Source: Rubrobacter sp. (lineage in GTDB: Bacteria; Actinomycetota; Rubrobacteria; Rubrobacterales; Rubrobacteraceae). From it: a DNA stretch of 46,233 nucleotides. The DNA is taken from NCBI GenBank assembly GCA_013697825.1, contig JACCWD010000055.1, forward strand, positions 1 to 46,233, given 5' to 3'. The translations under genes were made by a program, and so were the position numbers. The notes beneath the pieces were generated by a model. That model did no database searches. It was not told where the DNA came from and worked only from the letters and a program-made list of their open reading frames with translations. How positions within the stretch are numbered: the stretch's first letter is position 1; every line of letters begins with the position of its first letter. Below, in pieces: positions 41,873-46,233 of the stretch.

Positions 41873-42688
41873 TCAGAAAGTTGGCGGGGTGTTCACGTAA
41901 ACCGCTTCGACGGGGCCGTTCTCCGCCCACCATCGGTGGGGGGTGGTGGAATAGAAATACAGCGTGTCGCCGGGGCCGACGACGTGCGTTCCTTGATCCT
42001 TGAGTTCGACGTGGAGGGTGCCGGAGACGATGAATATGAACTCCTCGCCCTCGTGCGAATAAAAGCCTTCGCTCCCCGCGCCGGAGGGGACTTTTATGTA
42101 TGAGGGATCCATCACCTTCTCCCCGGTCGTCATCTCCTCGAAGCGCACGCCGTTGTCCCACCGCATAACGGGCCGCTCGGATTCGCGTACGAGCGGGGCT
42201 TTGTGGTCGAGGTCGGCTCCGAAGAACTCCCGCATCGTCAGTCCGTAAACCTCGGCGAGGAGTCGGAGCGAGGAGACCGAAGCCCCCGAGCCGCCACGCT
42301 CCAAAGCCGAGATGAAGGAGATGGAAAGCCCCGTCGCCTCGGCGACCTCTTTGAGCGTCCTCCGAGACTTCAGCCGGAGGCGACGGAGCCTCTCGCCGGG
42401 CGAGGACTCCGAGTTCTCCTTCGGCGAGTCGTCCGGCTCGGCGTTCTCCGGGGGCGGGCCGAGGGTCTTGCGGATCGCCGCGAAATTGAGTCCCTCGGCC
42501 TTTCTCAATTGCTTGATCTTCCGCAGTCGCTCGACGTCGGCCTCGCTGTATACCCGGTATCCCCGGCCCGTGCGGCGGGGCTTTACGAGTTGTTCGCGCT
42601 CCCACAGCCTCAAAGTCTGGGGGGCGAGTCCGATCGCCTGCGAAACCTCGCCGATCGAAAACCCTACGGAGCCTTCCCTCGTCGCCAA
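41873..42688 (-). CDS. MerR-XRE-cupin triple-domain transcription regulator
   Basis: The protein of about 271 residues has three domains: a MerR-type winged helix (FSIGEVSQAIGLAPQTLRLWEREQLV, GRGYRVYSEADVERLRKIKQL, residues 10-77), a short acidic linker, an XRE helix-turn-helix (LRRLRLKSRRTLKEVAEATGLSISFISALERG, 101-132) and a C-terminal cupin (EGFYSHEGEEFIFIVSGTLHVEL and GDTLYFYSTTPHRWW). XRE plus cupin is the plan of PuuR, the putrescine regulator; the added MerR domain is unusual. TTG 42688 is preferred, with GGAG upstream, over ATG 42760, which has no ribosome site and would add 24 unusual residues. It lies between the aminotransferase and alanine dehydrogenase genes, and is divergent from the latter. 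Confidence 0.85.
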   Translation of the reverse strand: MATREGSVGFSIGEVSQAIGLAPQTLRLWEREQLVKPRRTGRGYRVYSEADVERLRKIKQLRKAEGLNFAAIRKTLGPPPENAEPDDSPKENSESSPGERLRRLRLKSRRTLKEVAEATGLSISFISALERGGSGASVSSLRLLAEVYGLTMREFFGADLDHKAPLVRESERPVMRWDNGVRFEEMTTGEKVMDPSYIKVPSGAGSEGFYSHEGEEFIFIVSGTLHVELKDQGTHVVGPGDTLYFYSTTPHRWWAENGPVEAVYVNTPPTF

Positions 42689-42782
42689 GCTATCTCCAAG
42701 AATAGAAATACAATCCAAACCCGACCCTTCGAACAAAGAAGTATAACCGCTCATACGCATGGCGGTATTGAAGCCTTAAATG

Positions 42783-42792
42783 TTTACTGTAA
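42783..42792. promoter_or_regulatory. TTTACTGTAA palindrome, regulator/ald intergenic copy
   Basis: This is identical to 41831-41840. It lies between the divergent regulator and alanine dehydrogenase starts, about 53 bases before the ald ATG, a fitting place for an operator. Confidence 0.55.
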
Positions 42793-42844
42793 CGTCCGCG
42801 ACTGTTATAAGGTGGGGGCATCGTACCAGCGTAAGGAGGAAAAT

Positions 42845-43966
42845 ATGGCCGCGAAGGTCGGAGTGCCGAAGGAGATAAAGGACAAGGAGGGCCGCGTCTC
42901 GATGCAGCCGGACGGGGTCTTCGAACTCGTACACCACGGCAACGAAGTCGTGGTCGAGAAGGGCGCCGGAGGCGGCGCGGGCTTCACCGACGAAGAGTAC
43001 GAAAGAGCCGGAGCGAAGATCGCAAACTCCGCCGAAGAAGTCTTCGACTCCGCCGAACTCATCGTCAAAGTCAAAGAGCCGATCCCCGACGAATACGATC
43101 TTTTCAAAGAGGGCCACAAACTCTTCACATACCTCCATTTGGCGGCCGACAAACAACAAACCGAGTTCCTCATGGAGCGCAAAATAGACTCCATCGCCTA
43201 CGAGACCGTCGAGCTCGACGACGGGAGTTTGCCGCTCCTCACCCCGATGAGCGAGGTCGCCGGGAGGATGGCGACGCAGGCGGCGGCCCATTGCCTCGAA
43301 AGCCCGCAGGGAGGGGGCGGACTCCTTCTCGGGGGCGTGCCGGGGACTCCGGCGGCGAGGGTCACGATCGTGGGCGGCGGGGTCGTTGGGCTCGAAGCGG
43401 CGAAGATCGCGGTCGGCATGCGGGCCATCGTCCGCATCCTCGACATAAACCCGAGGCGCCTCGCGTACCTCTCGGACATCTTCGGCGGGCGCGTGGACCT
43501 CGTGATCCCGAACCGGGCGAGGATGGCCGCATACGTGGCGGAGAGCGACGTGGTGATCGGGGCGGTGCTCGTGCACGGGGCGAAGGCTCCGAAGCTCGTC
43601 TCTCGGGAGATGATCGCGAGCATGAGGCCGGGTTCGGTGGCGGTGGACGTCGCCATAGACCAGGGCGGATGCATCGAGACCGCGAGGCCGACGACCCACT
43701 CCGACCCGACATACGTGGAGGAGGGAGTCGTCCATTATTGCGTCGCGAACATCCCCGGAGCCGTCGCGAGAACCGCGACGCTCGCGCTCACGAGCGTGAC
43801 GCTCCCGTACCTCATAAGGATCGCCGACGAGGGAATCGAAGGCGCGGCGAAGGGAGATCCGGCGCTCGCGAAAGGACTCTCGACGCTTCGGGGCGACCTT
43901 CTTTCGGAGCCGGTGGCGGAGGCGCATGGGTTGCCGTACACGGAGCCGAACAAGCTCTTGAATTGA
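42845..43966 (+). CDS. ald: Alanine dehydrogenase
   Basis: The 373-residue enzyme converts L-alanine, NAD and water to pyruvate, ammonia and NADH. The N-terminal domain has KVGVPKEIKDKEGRVSMQPDGV, VKVKEPIPDEY with the catalytic Lys (about residue 75) and YLHLAAD with the catalytic His (about 96); the NAD domain has VTIVGGGVVGLEAAKIA; the end LPYTEPNKLL is typical. ATG 42845 has TAAGGAGGAAAA upstream. It is divergent from the MerR-XRE-cupin gene with the shared palindrome between. Its neighbour aminotransferase would produce alanine, so the two enzymes form a pyruvate-recycling pair. Confidence 0.93.
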   Translation: MAAKVGVPKEIKDKEGRVSMQPDGVFELVHHGNEVVVEKGAGGGAGFTDEEYERAGAKIANSAEEVFDSAELIVKVKEPIPDEYDLFKEGHKLFTYLHLAADKQQTEFLMERKIDSIAYETVELDDGSLPLLTPMSEVAGRMATQAAAHCLESPQGGGGLLLGGVPGTPAARVTIVGGGVVGLEAAKIAVGMRAIVRILDINPRRLAYLSDIFGGRVDLVIPNRARMAAYVAESDVVIGAVLVHGAKAPKLVSREMIASMRPGSVAVDVAIDQGGCIETARPTTHSDPTYVEEGVVHYCVANIPGAVARTATLALTSVTLPYLIRIADEGIEGAAKGDPALAKGLSTLRGDLLSEPVAEAHGLPYTEPNKLLN

Positions 43967-43968
43967 GT

Positions 43969-45519
43969 CTATGGTGGGACTCCGCCGGTTCGGGAGACGC
44001 CTCGCGCCCGCAGGGCGATGTAGAGGTCCACGCGGTCGTCCATGGAGGAAAGGTGCCTTCCCGTCAGCTCCTCGCAGCGGGCGAGGCGGTGTCGGAGGGT
44101 GTTTACGTGGATGTGGAGCCTGTCCGCTGTCTCCTGCCACCGGCCCCCTGAAGCGAGGAAGGCTTCGAGCGTCGGGAGGAGGTCGGTGTTGCGCCGGGAG
44201 TCGTGATCTTCTATCTCCCCGAGCAAAGCCTCGCAGAACGAGGTGAGCACGTCTTCGTCCTGGAGGGCGAGGAGGAGCGCGTGCGACTCCGCCCGGTTGT
44301 ACACGACGTACCCGCCGGGGGGAGTGCGCCGCCGCGCGAGGTCGGCGGCCTGCCGGGCCTGGATGAGGCTCCTCCTAAGTCCCTCGACGCCTTCGCCCTC
44401 GCCGCCGATGCCGATGGCGGAGTCGAGCGCGGCTTGCAGCGAGCGTCCTGCTTCATCCGACGCGAACCTCCCTTTCGCGGGCTGTATGACGGCGGTTACC
44501 GTGTCGCGCCAGGCCGCGACCACGGCGTCCCCCGCGAGGGGCGCGAGAGCCCGCTTCGCCGCGCTCAGCGCGGGGTCGGGCTTGCCCGCTGTAGCCACGA
44601 TACCGACGAAAGGACCGCCGGGGTCCATGCCGTAAGCCTCCAGCCGGCCCGCCGAGAACTGCGTTCGCTTCGAAAGAACGGCCTCTACGAGCTCGGCGGC
44701 CAACCGTCTCTCCGCCTCGCGAAGCTCTTGCTCGTGAGCCACGACGAATTCCAGCAGGGGTAGAGCCTGATCGACCGCCGCCCGCTGCTCGGCGTCAATC
44801 TCCTCACGCGGGCCTTCCACGACGAGGTACGCCGGGTCATGGCCGCCCGCGCCGACGCCGAATACGGTCGCGTCGGAAACGGGCGTCTCGACCGGCGGCT
44901 CGCCGACGATGCCGGAGACGATCTCCGCGGGAGGATCGTCCGCGGGAGGATCGTCCGCGAGGTTCGCGGCGAGGACGCGTCCGGCCCCGTCGAGTACCCA
45001 CATGTTTCGTGGCACGCTATCGCGCAGCACGTCGAGGATCCCGCGCATCCCGCCCGGCAGGGACGAGATGGCGCGGACGAACCTCTCGTTTCGCTCTATG
45101 GTCGCACGCAGGCCCGCTTCCCGACGCGCCTGCACCCTCTCGAAGAACCACTGCCCTATCGCTATGAACGGTGTTCGGGTCGGCACGGCCAGAAGCATGA
45201 GGCCTGCCGACCTGCACGCCCGGATCACGTCTTCAGGAACCCGCTCGTCCTCGACGAGAAGTCCCCAACCGAGCGCGATCGCGCCGTTGCGCGCGAGGGC
45301 GCCCACGAAGGTGTCCACGCGGCCACCGCGAGCACCCCAAATCCCGGCACTCAGGATGAACTCTCCGCCCTGAATGTAGGGCGACGGATCGAGCACCTCC
45401 GTCACGTGGACCCAGCTCACCGGACGGCTCAACTCTCCGCCCACCACCATCTCCAGGCCCAGTTCCGGGTCTTCCACGAAGTCTCGGATCAGTAAAGGCG
45501 TCTCGCGTTCTCCGGCCAT
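43969..45519 (-). CDS. PucR-family transcription regulator
   Basis: The 516-residue protein has the PucR plan: an N-terminal purine-catabolism regulator domain (VSWVHVTEVLDPSPYIQGGEFILSAG), a middle GGDEF-like/GAF-like region and a C-terminal helix-turn-helix (GGRWQETADRLHIHVNTLRHRLARCEELTGR). A 15-bp unit is repeated in tandem near 44925-44960, giving ADDPPADDPPAE in the protein. ATG 45519 is chosen because GGAGG lies eight bases upstream. It is divergent from an NCS1-type permease gene, a pairing typical for purine, allantoin or hydantoin use; since the permease is broken, its original target pathway may be lost. Confidence 0.88.
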   Translation of the reverse strand: MAGERETPLLIRDFVEDPELGLEMVVGGELSRPVSWVHVTEVLDPSPYIQGGEFILSAGIWGARGGRVDTFVGALARNGAIALGWGLLVEDERVPEDVIRACRSAGLMLLAVPTRTPFIAIGQWFFERVQARREAGLRATIERNERFVRAISSLPGGMRGILDVLRDSVPRNMWVLDGAGRVLAANLADDPPADDPPAEIVSGIVGEPPVETPVSDATVFGVGAGGHDPAYLVVEGPREEIDAEQRAAVDQALPLLEFVVAHEQELREAERRLAAELVEAVLSKRTQFSAGRLEAYGMDPGGPFVGIVATAGKPDPALSAAKRALAPLAGDAVVAAWRDTVTAVIQPAKGRFASDEAGRSLQAALDSAIGIGGEGEGVEGLRRSLIQARQAADLARRRTPPGGYVVYNRAESHALLLALQDEDVLTSFCEALLGEIEDHDSRRNTDLLPTLEAFLASGGRWQETADRLHIHVNTLRHRLARCEELTGRHLSSMDDRVDLYIALRARGVSRTGGVPP

Positions 45520-45623
45520 TGTAGGAACCTCCAACGAAAGCTCGAAGATATCATAGATATGAATGTTTCGTTGCGGCGTGGGTCTCTGTAGACTTCTCGT
45601 GCCGGAAGAAAGAGAGGAGCGTC

Positions 45624-46112
45624 ATGTTGCAGCGCATCATCTCGCGGTTGGGGCACGACAACGTCGGGGCCGATGACGCGGCGGAACGCACGATGGGCTT
45701 CGGTAACACCATCATGCTCTGGCTCGCGGCGAACATGGTCGTCACGACGCTGCTCACGGGGACTCTGTTCATACCGGGAGGCTATCTTGATCATAGTAGT
45801 TGGGACGCTCCTGGGGGTTACCGCGCTCTCGCTCGTGGGGAGCATGGGTACGCGCACGGGGCTTCCGACGATGGTTTTGAGCCGGGCGTCTTTCGGGGTG
45901 CGAGGCGGGAAGCTGCCGGCGGTGCTCAACCTCGGGGTGCTGATGGGGTGGAGCTGGATCCAGGCCCTCCTCGCGGGCATCACCGTCAACTACGCCGTCG
46001 AGACGCTCACCGGTTTCTCCAGCATCCCCCTCTTCACCATTCTTTGCCAGTCCATCGTCGTTCTGCTCGCGCTCTTCGGGCACGAAGGTATAGAGCGGGT
46101 GGAACCCATCCG
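45624..46112 (+). pseudogene. NCS1-family nucleobase/hydantoin permease, frameshifted and truncated
   Basis: From ATG 45624 (GAGGAGCG upstream) the frame encodes the NCS1 N-terminus ERTMGFGNTIMLWLAANM and VVTTLLTGTLFIPG. After about 45775 the homology-like sequence continues in the next frame (ILIIVVGTLLGVTALSLVG, TRTGLPTMVLSRASFG, NLGVLMGWSWIQALLAG) up to HEGIERVEPI, then is lost near 46112. The join lacks a few residues compared with normal family spacing, so a small deletion seems more likely than a one-base error. Only about 160 of the usual 450 or more residues remain. It would have imported a purine, pyrimidine, allantoin or hydantoin, and PucR next door was probably its regulator. Confidence 0.75.
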
Positions 46113-46119
46113 CATCAAC

Positions 46120-46233
46120 TTAAGCGATAGCAGCCTCCTTTCGGGTGTCGGTGAGTGCGAGTAGCTGCTGGGCGGTGCCGGGCTGCTTTCGTCGTTCGTC
46201 CACCCGGCAGCCCGCCCCGAGGCAGCGCGCGAC
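46120..46233 (-). CDS. 3' end of an unidentified minus-strand frame at the window edge
   Basis: A minus-strand frame enters from the right edge and ends at TAA 46120-46122. The visible 37 residues end in DERRKQPGTAQQLLALTDTRK and a short hydrophobic tail, which looks more protein-like than random. It begins exactly where the permease homology is lost, so it may be part of an insertion that truncated that gene. I do not recognise it. Confidence 0.3.
   Translation of the reverse strand, partial: VARCLGAGCRVDERRKQPGTAQQLLALTDTRKEAAIA

Noticed and set aside
44925-44960. 15-bp tandem repeat as a regulatory iteron
   Set aside because: It is in frame inside the PucR gene and encodes a duplicated Asp-Asp-Pro-Pro-Ala unit; only two copies exist.

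Overview
The window looks like chromosomal DNA of a high-GC Gram-positive bacterium, most likely a deep-branching actinobacterium such as Rubrobacter. This is an inference from three things: branched-chain 2-oxo acid dehydrogenase and mutase genes of actinobacterial type, Tat-exported lipoprotein binding proteins, and codon use that combines high GC with frequent ATA (Ile) and AGG (Arg). No rRNA, tRNA or CRISPR array was found.

Layout. 1-111 is the tail of a transposase. 177-10410 holds mostly single genes: an acyl-CoA dehydrogenase, a polytopic permease whose 5' end is frameshifted, a DEAD-box helicase with a terminator in its leader, a secreted glycerophosphodiesterase, an SGNH lipoprotein, an MMPL transporter, a cupin and a MOSC protein. 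10513-19119 carries an acyl-CoA mutase whose active-site residues are those of isobutyryl-CoA mutase, a GNAT, a methyltransferase and the E1alpha/E1beta/E2 genes of a branched-chain 2-oxo acid dehydrogenase; together with the acyl-CoA dehydrogenase this suggests valine or branched-chain acyl metabolism. A C-protein-controlled restriction-modification module (13628-15592) sits inside that stretch; its methyltransferase and controller are intact, but its nuclease has an in-frame stop and probably a frameshift.

19287-27884 has a luciferase-like oxidoreductase, an MFS exporter, and an operon of three paralogous Tat lipoproteins resembling Fe-siderophore binding proteins. The third is split by an ISL3-family insertion sequence with perfect 23-bp ends, and a GNAT gene inside the operon is split at a C7 run. 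A BrnT/BrnA-like toxin-antitoxin pair follows.

28528-43966 is a polyamine uptake and breakdown region: PotA, PotD, PotB and PotC, an omega-aminotransferase, a flavin amine oxidase, two aldehyde dehydrogenases, a second flavin oxidoreductase, an MBL hydrolase, a GNAT, and alanine dehydrogenase, which could recycle the alanine made by the aminotransferase. Its presumed regulator is an unusual MerR-XRE-cupin triple fusion flanked by two copies of a TTTACTGTAA palindrome. The right end has a PucR regulator divergent from a decayed NCS1 permease.

Minor themes are short dispersed intergenic repeats, including a 41-bp identical pair 30 kb apart, and several broken genes. The polyamine regulator with its paired operators, and the half-dead restriction module, are the most interesting parts.
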